Made by a program: the position numbers and the translations under genes. Shown here in pieces: positions 1 through 6,021 of a DNA stretch of 7,834 nucleotides. The stretch is taken from NCBI GenBank assembly GCA_964473285.1, contig CAYYOI010000060.1, forward strand, positions 1-7,834, written 5' to 3'. Each line of letters opens with the position of its first letter. Position 1 is the stretch's first letter. The DNA is from JBNJGT01 sp964473285 (GTDB lineage Archaea > Nanobdellota > Nanobdellia > Woesearchaeales > JACJVW01). The notes under the pieces are model-generated. The model worked only from the letters and a program-made list of their open reading frames with translations, searched no databases and was not told the DNA's origin.

Positions 1-51
1 GTTGGTTTTTTCTATTAATTCAGGAGTAGTTAAAACTCATCGGAGATACTG
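1..51. repeat. Left copy of 51-bp edge inverted repeat
   Basis: These 51 bases are the exact reverse complement of 7781-7831; identity stops at 52, where the other copy differs. The inner end reads CGGAGATACTG. The left copy starts at base 1 of the window, so the repeat could extend further outward. It may be a terminal inverted repeat of a larger element or of a linear replicon, the end of two oppositely oriented copies of a repeat outside the window, or a contig edge created at such a repeat. The identity is seen directly; its meaning is inference. Confidence 0.95.
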
Positions 52-82
52 TACTAGGCCGTATAGATATCCTATCAAACCC

Positions 83-124
83 TGCAGCTTTGCTGCATAA
101 TCTGGTTTCCTTAAAGAAACCAGA
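83..124 (-). other. Two adjacent hairpins downstream of the transposase
   Basis: Two perfect stem-loops lie side by side. The first has a 6-bp stem with a 3-nt loop (83-88/92-97, TGCAGC and its complement). The second has a 9-bp stem with a 6-nt loop (101-109/116-124, TCTGGTTTC and its complement). They lie 62 nt past the stop codon of the minus-strand transposase and just inside the proposed left end of the IS. They could terminate or protect the transposase transcript, or block read-through into the element. The structures are seen directly and the role is inferred. Confidence 0.5.
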
Positions 125-185
125 AAGCCAAAATATCAATATACATGTGCAATAGGCCGCAAGTTTAAGATTTTTCTTTGAAATC

Positions 186-997
186 CTATAAATGTTGTAG
201 GCATCTTAAGATAGGTTTCAGCTTATTGGGAAGTCGTCTAGCCTGAATGGTAGATCCAAATTTCTGCTTTATGACTCCATTCATAGTCTCAATAAGGGAC
301 CTCCATCTCTTTTTGATATGATTTCGTAGCCTTTTTGCCCGTTTACGGGCAGCACCTTTTGTTCGATGGATTCCTCTAGGTTCTTCAAACACCCAATGCT
401 GGCCAGCCTCAAAAATGAGGTTATGATGCAAGTCCTTATCCCCAATACATGAAGAACCATAAGGATAAATGCTTCACTTTGTTCCATAATGGAACAAAAT
501 CTAGGATATCATTTCGAGGCTTTTTCCTCATTTTTGCTGCAATAATCAATTGATTATCAAGATCTGCTATAAAGCAGAGCTTGAAGAAGTCTCTCTTCTT
601 AATCTTGATACCCATCCTTTTCTCATAATGTCTACTGGGATTTCGCAAAGAAAGTCCTGTAGCATCAATAGCGGCATGCACTTCTTTGTCACTTTAGCAG
701 ATTCCATAAGAATCTGCTCAAGATTCTTGATTGCAAGCCTTTGAGCAAACTTCTGCAAAGTAGTAAAATGAGGTATTTTCTTAAGTTTCAGCCATTTTAC
801 GACCTTTGAAGTGGCAAGCCATTCGACAAAGCACTCATAGCCTTTGCGCTCATGAGTCTTGATGATTAGTAAAGTTAAAAGTTGATGGCGAGTAAAGTCT
901 CGCTTCGAAAATTTGCTAGAATAAATCGGCATTTGCAGAGAATGCATAATTTGACAGCTCAAATCAGATTTTTATAGGCATTTTTGTTTATAGCCAT
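186..997 (-). pseudogene. IS5-like DDE transposase, frameshifted remnant
   Basis: Three minus-strand pieces together read as one transposase of about 265-270 residues. The likely original start is ATG at 997, seven bases after AGAGGTG at 1005-1011. It reads MAINKNAYKNLI, then hits a stop at about 960, and the match continues in another frame (LSCQIMHSLQM..., through PHFTTLQKFAQRL). Near 685 the frame shifts again into HAAIDATGLSLRNPSRHYEKR, which holds the first catalytic Asp. Near 440 a stop and shift lead into DKDLHHNLIFEAGQHWVF, where the second catalytic Asp is expected. The final piece holds SLIETMNGVIKQKFG, matching the conserved region around the third catalytic residue (Glu), and ends at the TAG at 186-188. 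At least three independent frame lesions make it very unlikely to be active. Programmed frameshifting could explain one break but not all three. Confidence 0.85.
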
Positions 998-1004
998 AGG
1001 GAAA

Positions 1005-1060
1005 CACCTCTGTTGATGCGGTTTTCAACAAAATTGACAGAGGGCTTCCTTTATTTATCT
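1005..1060 (-). promoter_or_regulatory. Transposase promoter with SD-sequestering hairpin
   Basis: Read on the minus strand, the TATA-like AGATAAATAAAG (1060-1049) would place transcription start near 1030. Downstream, GTTGA (1029-1025) pairs with TCAAC (1016-1012) around an 8-nt loop. An outer CCTCT (1043-1039) pairs with AGAGG (1011-1007), which is the core of the Shine-Dalgarno site AGAGGTG. The outer stem would form only in transcripts that begin upstream of the native promoter. The pairing is seen; promoter position and regulatory effect are inferred. Confidence 0.4.
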
Positions 1061-1096
1061 AACGATTCAGAGGATTTCTATAGAGCCGCTTACTAC

Positions 1097-1177
1097 CAGT
1101 ATCTTCGATTGCTCTGAGGCACTTTTAGATATGATGCTATCCTCCTCGAGGTTGAGACAAAACAATAGGAGATACTG
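1097..1177. repeat. Imperfect 15-bp inverted repeat of the IS-end motif
   Basis: CAGTATCTTCGATTG at 1097-1111 and CAATAGGAGATACTG at 1163-1177 are inverted copies matching at 13 of 15 positions, with 51 bases between them. The right copy also repeats, in direct orientation, the 11 bases GGAGATACTGT found at 42-52. The left copy is probably the right end of the decayed IS. The right copy may be the left end of a second, larger unit that closes at 7781-7790, or a relic of another insertion. Confidence 0.55.
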
Positions 1178-1283
1178 TTGCAATCACAGAAGCTAGGTTT
1201 AATAGCGAAATCAGCGGCCACGAAACATAGTGGATAAATTTTTGGAAGAAGTCAGGTAATCACCCAATTTAATTGCCTTCGAG

Positions 1284-1303
1284 TAATATTGCGTACAATA
1301 TTA
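1284..1303 (-). terminator. Short hairpin at the permease stop codon
   Basis: TAATATTG at 1284-1291 and CAATATTA at 1296-1303 form a perfect 8-bp stem around a 4-nt loop, and on the minus strand the stem begins with the TAA stop of the permease-methyltransferase gene. No T-tract follows, so it is a weak terminator candidate. It could also stabilise the mRNA 3' end or be a chance AT-rich palindrome. Confidence 0.3.
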
Positions 1304-3160
1304 TTTATTTTCATACCAGGTATCAAGGTAATAGGCATCCTTGAATTTTATACCTGTGATGATGACGTGTTCCCAGAATAAGTGCCTTTTTCTTTCAATG
1401 CTTACACCAAAGCCATTACGATCGAAGTAATCTTTTATGCTATCGTCATCTGCAAGCCATTTATTTGGGAAAAATCCGAACAACTTGTTGAAGTCCATTA
1501 TGACTATATGGCCGCTTACAGGCATGAGTATGTTCATCTCTTTTAACACATTGTCTACATTTTTTATTCCAGAGAGGGTACCTGTAGAAATTATGCAATC
1601 CACTTTTGATACTGCTGGATTTATGCTGCTTGGAAAGTCTTTCAATAAATGAACCTTAAATCCTATGCCAAGAAATCCTTTCCTCTCTATCTTTTGGTTA
1701 AGTATGTTTAATGCTTTTCTTGATTTGTCTGTAGCGTATACTTTCCCTTCTCTTCCTACACGTCCTATTAGTGGGATTGTTATTCTTCCTGTCTTGCAGC
1801 CGTATTCGAGAACTTTTTTTCCTTTTAAGTTACCCAATCTTTTTATCAGGTCATCTCTAAGTTTTTTTGGTAAGAATATCCTTCTTAGATCCAATTTATC
1901 TATGGTTGCAAGGAAATCGCCTGCTTTTTCAACCATTTTTTCATTAAAATACATCTCAAACAAGAAATAAGGTATGAAGAGTATGAGGGCTATAGGGATT
2001 AGGAGTAGAGAAGTTGGGTTTTGGGTTGTCCAAAAGATAAAAAACAGGATGAAAGGCACTAATAGTGATGAATTGAGTTTCCAATGCTTTATTGAGTAAG
2101 GTCTTTCAAGGTCGGGTTCTTTAATCCTGCTGAATACAAGGGCAGGTAAGATGAACCATGACATTATGACAAGGGATGTTGCAGATAATGTGAAAAGGAT
2201 GTCTTCTTGAAAAACTTGCGCTAGAGCTATCAGTACTAGGAGGAATGTTTGTAAGACGATTGCTGGTTTAGGAGTGTCTTGCCTTTTCTTGAACTTCTGG
2301 AAAAACAACCCATCTTTAGATACTTGCTCTATCAATCTTGAAAGTGCGAAGAACCAGATGGAAGAGAGTGCAATTGAGGCTATCAAAGGGATCATACTGG
2401 ATAAGATCGGAAACATATTTTCTATTGTGCCATAGAATGGCTGGCTTGTCTGCTGGATGATCCCCAAGTAAAGCAGAGCAAAGATAAAAATGCCTGAAGC
2501 CGCAATCTTTCTGAATTTTACAATCTCTGTTATGTTTTCTTCTGCTTCTTTTGTTTCAGGGAGAATAAAACTAAGTGGGAAGGTCAATAATGCAATTGTC
2601 AAGGATATATGGAGCCAGAAATCCAAGATGTTACTTGTTATTTTTGTATCAGGAAGGGTGACCTGGTAGTTGATGATGCATATGATTGCCAGATATAATA
2701 CTAGTATAACCAGTATGACCCCTATAACATAATTTAAGTATAATATGGCTTTGTTCTTGAAGTAGATCAGGCAGTTTAGTATCAGTATAATAAGGATTGT
2801 AAATGCGATTGCTCCTTGCCAGGACAAGAAAAAGGAAAGTGATGAATAGATCCATCGAATAAGGATGTATGAAGCTGAAAAAAACAGAAGAGTCGCACAC
2901 ACATATCCTGTATACCTATTGTAAGACACCTTGAAGTATTCATAAATCCCTCCTTTTGATGAGAGATAAGAGCTTTCGAATTCTCCAAAACTCTTTATAA
3001 TATATATCATAACAGGAATAAATAGTGCTAGTAACAGAAGGTATATATAGGAATCGAATGATTTTACTATAAGAGGAGTTGTAAAAATAAATGAGCTTAT
3101 TGCTAGTATAATTATGAAGGATTTCAGCGAGTTGGAAGAAAATGTGTCCTGTTTTTTCAT
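1301..3160 (-). CDS. APC-type permease fused to SAM methyltransferase
   Basis: This is a 619-residue fusion protein. Residues ~12-405 form a membrane domain with about 11-12 hydrophobic segments resembling APC-superfamily amino-acid permeases. Recognisable positions are KGGIYEYF (69-76) after TM2, the loop SRLIEQVSKDGLFFQKF (274-290) followed by TPKPA (296-300), and an acidic stretch PETKEAEENI (201-210) after the TM6-like helix. The usual glycine-rich GSGIF signature of TM1 is absent (AISSFIFTTPL, 20-30), so substrate and transport ability are uncertain. Residues ~405-619 form a cytosolic class I methyltransferase: motif I VLEYGCKTGR (450-459), the acidic ribose-binding Asp in VYATDKS (474-480), and later strands VDCIISTGT (520-528) and HIVIMDF (551-557). 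I chose the ATG at 3160 because a TATA box lies ~40 nt upstream and the reading frame is intact; the preceding AGGGG is only a weak SD. Family membership of both halves is fairly secure; what is transported or methylated is unknown. The gene is distinctly AT-rich compared with its right-hand neighbours. Confidence 0.88.
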   Translation of the reverse strand: MKKQDTFSSNSLKSFIIILAISSFIFTTPLIVKSFDSYIYLLLLALFIPVMIYIIKSFGEFESSYLSSKGGIYEYFKVSYNRYTGYVCATLLFFSASYILIRWIYSSLSFFLSWQGAIAFTILIILILNCLIYFKNKAILYLNYVIGVILVILVLYLAIICIINYQVTLPDTKITSNILDFWLHISLTIALLTFPLSFILPETKEAEENITEIVKFRKIAASGIFIFALLYLGIIQQTSQPFYGTIENMFPILSSMIPLIASIALSSIWFFALSRLIEQVSKDGLFFQKFKKRQDTPKPAIVLQTFLLVLIALAQVFQEDILFTLSATSLVIMSWFILPALVFSRIKEPDLERPYSIKHWKLNSSLLVPFILFFIFWTTQNPTSLLLIPIALILFIPYFLFEMYFNEKMVEKAGDFLATIDKLDLRRIFLPKKLRDDLIKRLGNLKGKKVLEYGCKTGRITIPLIGRVGREGKVYATDKSRKALNILNQKIERKGFLGIGFKVHLLKDFPSSINPAVSKVDCIISTGTLSGIKNVDNVLKEMNILMPVSGHIVIMDFNKLFGFFPNKWLADDDSIKDYFDRNGFGVSIERKRHLFWEHVIITGIKFKDAYYLDTWYENK

Positions 3161-3194
3161 CTTTTCCCCTTTTTTGAAGAGATTTGGAGAGGAA

Positions 3195-3209
3195 TTTTAT
3201 AAAACTTTA
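3195..3209 (-). promoter_or_regulatory. TATA box for the permease-methyltransferase gene
   Basis: The minus strand reads AAAGTTTTATAAAA, an archaeal TATA element with A/G-rich BRE-like bases upstream. Its centre near 3199 predicts transcription start near 3174, about 14 nt before the ATG at 3160. The core TTTTATAAAA (3195-3204) is palindromic, so it could also fire rightward, with a start near 3224 at the left arm of the inverted repeat at 3218-3229. Confidence 0.55.
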
Positions 3210-3217
3210 CTTTATGT

Positions 3218-3340
3218 GTATGTGCATAGCATCTTCAAAACTCCCTAGGACCAAAAGGAGCCGCGGCCCCGAAGGAAGTAAACGCGATGCTCTTGGATAA
3301 TATTTTATTGAGTTCTAACCTCAGGATACTATGCACATAC
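3218..3340. ncRNA. Candidate structured RNA or repeat closed by 12-bp IR
   Basis: GTATGTGCATAG (3218-3229) and CTATGCACATAC (3329-3340) are perfect inverted copies enclosing 99 bases. The interior includes a GC-rich core (palindrome GCCGCGGC at 3260-3267), unlike the AT-rich flanks. Smaller helices are possible: CTCC 3241-3244 with GGAG 3257-3260, and TGAG 3309-3312 with CTCA 3320-3323. AGCATC (3228-3233) can alternatively pair with GATGCT (3286-3291), which competes with the closing stem. A palindromic TATA box about 20 bases to the left could start a rightward transcript near the left arm. It matches no RNA family that I recognise (not tRNA, 5S, or a clear C/D or H/ACA guide). A small non-autonomous mobile repeat or an operator pair are alternatives. 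The inverted repeat is certain; the RNA call is speculative. Confidence 0.35.
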
Positions 3341-3517
3341 TTCAACCAGTATATTGTATGATTTATTGGCTAACAAGCCCCTCTATGGATCCAAAGATTC
3401 AAATAACAGGTTTTCCTTTTCAGATGGGTCCGACCTTTCAAAAGAGATGAAGACTCACATTAACACATCGCCGCAACAATATAATTCACAGAGACCTACT
3501 ACATTGATACAGAGTAT

Positions 3518-3531
3518 GAAGAATAAAAAAA
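3518..3531 (-). terminator. T-tract terminator of the FIST operon
   Basis: On the minus strand the TAA stop (3534-3532) is followed at once by a run of seven T (3531-3525) and then ATTCTTC. Archaeal RNA polymerase terminates at T-rich tracts of this kind without a hairpin, so this is the likely 3' end of the two-gene leftward operon. Confidence 0.6.
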
Positions 3532-4629
3532 TTATTTTTTGAAGAACACGAGGGTGGCTGTCTGATTGACGTGCCCCAAATACTGTTCCCCATAGGTGCT
3601 GAATCCGATGGTAGGAATATCCGCAAACAGCCGGCCATAATCCTCAGTTTTACCTTCGTTTTTCAGTTGTAGTGTCCGCAGAATACAGTTAAAGTTAAGG
3701 ATCGCCTCCACATCACCAAGTTGCTCCTGCATACGAGCAATCTCACTTCTGGTCTCAGTCACTACATCCTTTGCTTCAAAGATCACGTATTCCATCCTTT
3801 TTTTGATCGCGCAGTAGAATACCACGGAATCACCATCCACTTTTTGAGGGCTTCGGATATAGGGTTCATCATTGATTTTCATACCGAGCGGATACTTCAT
3901 GAAGTAATTTGCAAGCTCGTCTGTTGCAACCCCGATCTGCTCAGCATATGCCTCAGCTGCTGGCTTATCGTTGAACTTATGCACTGTCCGTGTTGCCTCA
4001 TCTACCTCAGTTGCAATCAACCGCTTGCTTGTATCCTCAAAACTTTGGGTCTTTCCAATCCTGAACCCTTTTCCTGTCCGTGCCAACAAAAGTACTGCAG
4101 CATCACTATATTCATTTCCACTATGAAATACTTTTGTCTGCTTGAATGCCAGATCATCACCAGCAGAGCCTCCAACAAACAATACATCAGTAGCATCTGA
4201 AAGCATCTCCATGAGCTTTTCCTCAGCTCCGCTCAGGCCATCCACCAACACCAAGCCTAGGTAATCCTGTATGCTCATGTTTCGCATATCTTCGTGGAAA
4301 TGTACCTGGAACGCATGCTTGACCTCCTCAAAAGTATGCCCCCCACTCAGGTTTTCTACAACCGCTGCCTTGACCTCACCAGCACTTTCCGCATCAAAGG
4401 CCATGGCAACCACCGAATTCTCAAGCATTTGTCCACTGACAATCTCTCCTGCAGTAGTACAACCAATCATTTCCTTGCACGGAACAGCTGAATACAATTC
4501 ACTGGATATGCCCTCTAATTTGGATGATGCAAAAAAGACCACCAATTCAGCGTTTGCCAGTGTTTCCTTAATCTCTTCAACCGCTTCCTGTGCAGTTGGT
4601 TTACTGCTATATGCATATGTTACTCCCAT
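3532..4629 (-). CDS. FIST-domain signal transduction protein
   Basis: This is a 365-residue soluble protein with the complete two-part FIST architecture. The N-terminal FIST domain (~20-215) shows LVVFFASS (29-36), IGCTTAGEI (55-63), LVDGLSGAEE (128-137) and FVGGSAGDD (151-159). The C-terminal FIST_C domain (~220-360) shows YPLGM (246-250), an IRSP region (258-261), FNCILR (313-318), GFSTYGE (342-348) and NQTATLVF (355-362). FIST is an established sensory module proposed to bind small ligands, possibly amino acids; here it stands alone with no kinase, cyclase or receptor domain, so it must act through partners. I prefer ATG at 4629 over the in-frame GTG at 4638 because GAGGTGA (4635-4641) sits 5 nt before the ATG and overlaps the GTG. 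The gene follows the small gene by 12 nt, so the two are an operon. Family assignment is secure; ligand and partner are unknown. Confidence 0.93.
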   Translation of the reverse strand: MGVTYAYSSKPTAQEAVEEIKETLANAELVVFFASSKLEGISSELYSAVPCKEMIGCTTAGEIVSGQMLENSVVAMAFDAESAGEVKAAVVENLSGGHTFEEVKHAFQVHFHEDMRNMSIQDYLGLVLVDGLSGAEEKLMEMLSDATDVLFVGGSAGDDLAFKQTKVFHSGNEYSDAAVLLLARTGKGFRIGKTQSFEDTSKRLIATEVDEATRTVHKFNDKPAAEAYAEQIGVATDELANYFMKYPLGMKINDEPYIRSPQKVDGDSVVFYCAIKKRMEYVIFEAKDVVTETRSEIARMQEQLGDVEAILNFNCILRTLQLKNEGKTEDYGRLFADIPTIGFSTYGEQYLGHVNQTATLVFFKK

Positions 4630-4634
4630 TTTAT

Positions 4635-4641
4635 TCACCTC
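4635..4641 (-). promoter_or_regulatory. Shine-Dalgarno site that sets the FIST start
   Basis: GAGGTGA on the minus strand lies 5 nt upstream of ATG 4629, immediately after the TAA stop (4644-4642) of the small gene. It overlaps the alternative GTG at 4638, which argues against that longer start. The tight spacing suggests coupled translation. Confidence 0.8.
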
Positions 4642-4842
4642 TTATATGGAAAAGCCCCATTCTCGGGCGACGTCATGAAGGCGTCCCATGATCTCAGGAT
4701 CATCAGGTGAATCCTCTTTATAACTGTTTACGTCAATACCCTTAAGGATCAGCTTTGTCGTCGTGGTCTGCACCAAGAGCGTACTTCCTTGAGCCCGTTT
4801 TTCGATAAGCTCATCAATCATCCGTTTTATCTGACCTGTCAT
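4642..4842 (-). CDS. Small conserved-looking protein upstream of FIST
   Basis: This is a 66-residue protein starting with MTGQIKRMIDELIEKRAQGS. The start at 4842 is fixed by GAGGTGA (4847-4853) 4 nt upstream; an in-frame ATG at 4863 would add seven residues but has no SD. The N-terminal ~17 residues look like an amphipathic charged helix. The middle reads TTTTKLILKGIDVNSY (33-48), followed by SPDDPEIMGRL (52-62 region) and a C-terminal helix AREWGFSI. There is no membrane segment, signal peptide, cysteine or known enzyme motif. It is the first gene of the leftward operon, 12 nt before the FIST gene, so it is a plausible FIST partner or adaptor. I recall similar short proteins beside FIST genes in some archaea but cannot verify this here. 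The function is unknown. Confidence 0.75.
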   Translation of the reverse strand: MTGQIKRMIDELIEKRAQGSTLLVQTTTTKLILKGIDVNSYKEDSPDDPEIMGRLHDVAREWGFSI

Positions 4843-4846
4843 AGTA

Positions 4847-4853
4847 TCACCTC
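4847..4853 (-). promoter_or_regulatory. Shine-Dalgarno site that sets the small-gene start
   Basis: GAGGTGA on the minus strand lies 4 nt before the ATG at 4842. It is the same sequence, with nearly the same spacing, as the SD of the following FIST gene, suggesting balanced translation of the two. It rejects the longer start at 4863. Confidence 0.8.
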
Positions 4854-4877
4854 GATACAACATGTATCCTGGGAAAC

Positions 4878-4894
4878 CAAAGTTTTATAAATAT
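4878..4894. promoter_or_regulatory. Shared divergent TATA promoter
   Basis: The plus strand reads CCAAAGTTTTATAAATAT: a TATA box (4884-4893) preceded by a BRE-like CAAAG. Transcription would start near 4914, giving the ercA-like ATG at 4924 a leader of about 10 nt and no SD, so it is nearly leaderless. The same bases read on the minus strand give TTTATAAAA, which would start the leftward operon near 4862 with a ~20-nt leader that includes the SD at 4847-4853. One overlapping element may therefore drive both directions, and a protein bound here could control both operons together. Confidence 0.55.
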
Positions 4895-4923
4895 AGAAAG
4901 AACATGCAAAACATATAGCAAAA

Positions 4924-6021
4924 ATGGAAGAACTTCGCAAATTTTTCTGTCCGGAGATCATCTTCGGCAATAACGCAATCAACCAAGTAGGCCAATATGC
5001 AACAAACCTGGGTATCGAGCACGTCCTGCTTGTCACAGATCAGAATGTATCAGATGCAGGATGGACACAAAGAGCCCAGAAAAAACTCAGGGAAAACGGA
5101 GTAAACACAAGCATTTTCCTGGAAGTAGAAGAGAACTGCCCAGTGGAGTCAGTCACATCTGGGCTCTCAGCATACAAACAGAATCAATGCAACGGAATAA
5201 TTGCCCTTGGCGGAGGCAGCGTCATAGATTGCGCAAAGACAATAGGTATCCTTGCCTCAAACTCAGCGCAGATAGAAGACCTCCAGGGAGTTGACAAGAT
5301 TAGATGTCCAGCCCCTCCACTCCTCTGCATCCCGACCACCTGCGGGTCATCAGCTGACGTCTCTCAATTCGCGATAGTGCTCAACAGAAAGAACAGGATC
5401 AAGATGGCCCTTGTCAGCAAGAAACTTGTCGCTGATGTGTCCCTCATCGACCCGCAGACACTCACGACCCTCCCTGAATATGAACGCAAAGCTACCACAG
5501 CGGATGCCTTAATCCACGCAATCGAGGCATATGTCTCAAATGCCGCATCACCCATCACCGATGCCTTCGCCCTCAATGCCATCAAACGTATCGCTAACAA
5601 TTCTGACTTTGCAAGCCTCATGCTTGCAAGCCTTGAAGCAGGCATGGCTTTTTCAAATGCAAGTTTAGGCCTATGCCACGCAATATCACACTCCCTGGGA
5701 GGCATTACTGAAGCAAACCACGGGAACCTTAATGGCCTTTTACTGCCTAAAGTGATTGAATTCAATTATTACCATGCACAGAGACGCTACCAGGAGATAT
5801 ACACAGCCCTGACCAAGAAAACCGATGGAAATCTCACAGACCTCCTGGCAGCAGTGGAACACTCCATACAAGCAGCCCCACTGAATATGCCAGCCCCTTC
5901 AACTGAAACAATACAGAAACTGACCATCGCAACACTTAATGACGCATGCATAGTGACTAATCCAAGATGGCCAAGTGAAGAGGAGGTGAAAGAGATCTAT
6001 GCAAGAATCCTTGCATACTGA
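4924..6021 (+). CDS. ercA: ErcA-like iron-type alcohol dehydrogenase homologue
   Basis: This 365-residue protein belongs to the iron-containing (group III) alcohol dehydrogenase superfamily. The N-terminal dinucleotide-binding domain has GGGSVIDCAK (96-105). The four expected metal ligands are present: Asp194 and His198 (DALIH), His252 (LCHA) and His266 (NHGN), with the further conserved His256 (ISHSLGG). The usual IPTTxGTGSE signature is changed to IPTTCGSSADVSQFA (136-150). The helix between ALNAI and SDFASL (~216-232) is shorter than in typical enzymes, which are about 385 residues. These differences fit the ErcA subgroup, known in Pseudomonas aeruginosa as a regulator of ethanol oxidation that acts with sensor kinases rather than as a bulk catabolic enzyme. 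The start at 4924 has no SD but lies ~10 nt from the predicted transcription start. It overlaps the downstream PAS regulator by 23 nt. Superfamily is certain; ErcA rather than a catalytic dehydrogenase rests mainly on motifs and gene context. Confidence 0.85.
   Translation: MEELRKFFCPEIIFGNNAINQVGQYATNLGIEHVLLVTDQNVSDAGWTQRAQKKLRENGVNTSIFLEVEENCPVESVTSGLSAYKQNQCNGIIALGGGSVIDCAKTIGILASNSAQIEDLQGVDKIRCPAPPLLCIPTTCGSSADVSQFAIVLNRKNRIKMALVSKKLVADVSLIDPQTLTTLPEYERKATTADALIHAIEAYVSNAASPITDAFALNAIKRIANNSDFASLMLASLEAGMAFSNASLGLCHAISHSLGGITEANHGNLNGLLLPKVIEFNYYHAQRRYQEIYTALTKKTDGNLTDLLAAVEHSIQAAPLNMPAPSTETIQKLTIATLNDACIVTNPRWPSEEEVKEIYARILAY
5982..5989 (+). promoter_or_regulatory. Perfect Shine-Dalgarno inside the end of ercA
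   Basis: GGAGGTGA lies 9 nt before the ATG at 5999, inside the last codons of the dehydrogenase gene. It fixes the start of the regulator and gives a 23-nt gene overlap, the usual arrangement for translational coupling. It encodes Glu-Glu-Val-Lys in the upstream frame, so it constrains both genes. Confidence 0.85.

Larger units (their letters stand above)
42..1106 (-). mobile_element. Decayed IS5-like insertion sequence (ends provisional)
   Basis: This segment of about 1,065 bp encloses the broken transposase at 186-997. It is bounded by GGAGATACTG at 42-51 and its inverted, one-mismatch copy CAGTATCTTC at 1097-1106. The match extends outward by three bases on each side (ATC/GAT), giving 12 of 13 matching positions. 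IS5-family elements are typically about 0.8-1.3 kb, carry one DDE transposase gene, and often have inverted ends starting with GG, so the size and ends fit. No convincing target-site duplication is visible. The left end lies inside the 51-bp edge repeat, so the true outer border could instead be position 1 or beyond. The transposase call is firm; the exact borders are not. Confidence 0.5.
998..1300. other. Gene-free spacer with transposase leader and IS-end motifs
   Basis: This ~300-base stretch holds the transposase leader (TATA-like box, hairpin and SD, 1005-1060), the right IS-end motif at 1097, and a second, oppositely oriented copy at 1163-1177. From about 1180 to 1280 I see no gene, RNA gene or clear signal. 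A short palindrome overlaps the stop codon of the neighbouring permease gene at 1284-1303. Confidence 0.6.
3161..3531. other. Gene-free intergenic region
   Basis: This 371-base stretch separates two leftward genes. From left to right it holds the permease promoter (3195-3209), a 123-bp segment closed by a 12-bp inverted repeat (3218-3340), a stretch of about 175 bases where I see no convincing feature, and the terminator of the FIST gene (3518-3531). A 62-codon plus-strand frame (3354-3542) crosses this area but lacks an SD site, a promoter or a recognisable domain. Confidence 0.6.

Noticed and set aside
42..1178. 11-bp GGAGATACTGT repeats as a target-site duplication of the IS
   Set aside because: The repeats are direct at 42-52 and 1168-1178, but the sequences just inside them (ACTAGG and the reverse complement of AACAATA) do not match as inverted ends. 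An inverted pairing of 42-51 with 1097-1106 fits better.
3218..3340. C/D or H/ACA guide RNA
   Set aside because: A CTGA occurs on the minus strand but no RTGATGA C box pairs with it, and no ACA-tailed pseudouridylation pocket could be drawn.
3354..3542. 62-codon plus-strand reading frame in the intergenic region
   Set aside because: It has no SD, no clear promoter and no recognisable domain, and it runs into the terminator and end of the FIST gene. It is probably chance, though not excluded.
3721..4200. 159-codon reading frame opposite the FIST gene
   Set aside because: It lies wholly inside a gene with a clear FIST architecture on the other strand and has no domain of its own.
4630..4638. 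GTG start at 4638 for the FIST gene
   Set aside because: The SD site GAGGTGA overlaps this GTG and is correctly spaced only for the ATG at 4629.
5364..5765. 133-codon reading frame opposite the dehydrogenase gene
   Set aside because: It is antisense to the metal-binding region of the ErcA-like protein and is an artefact of that gene's codon use.
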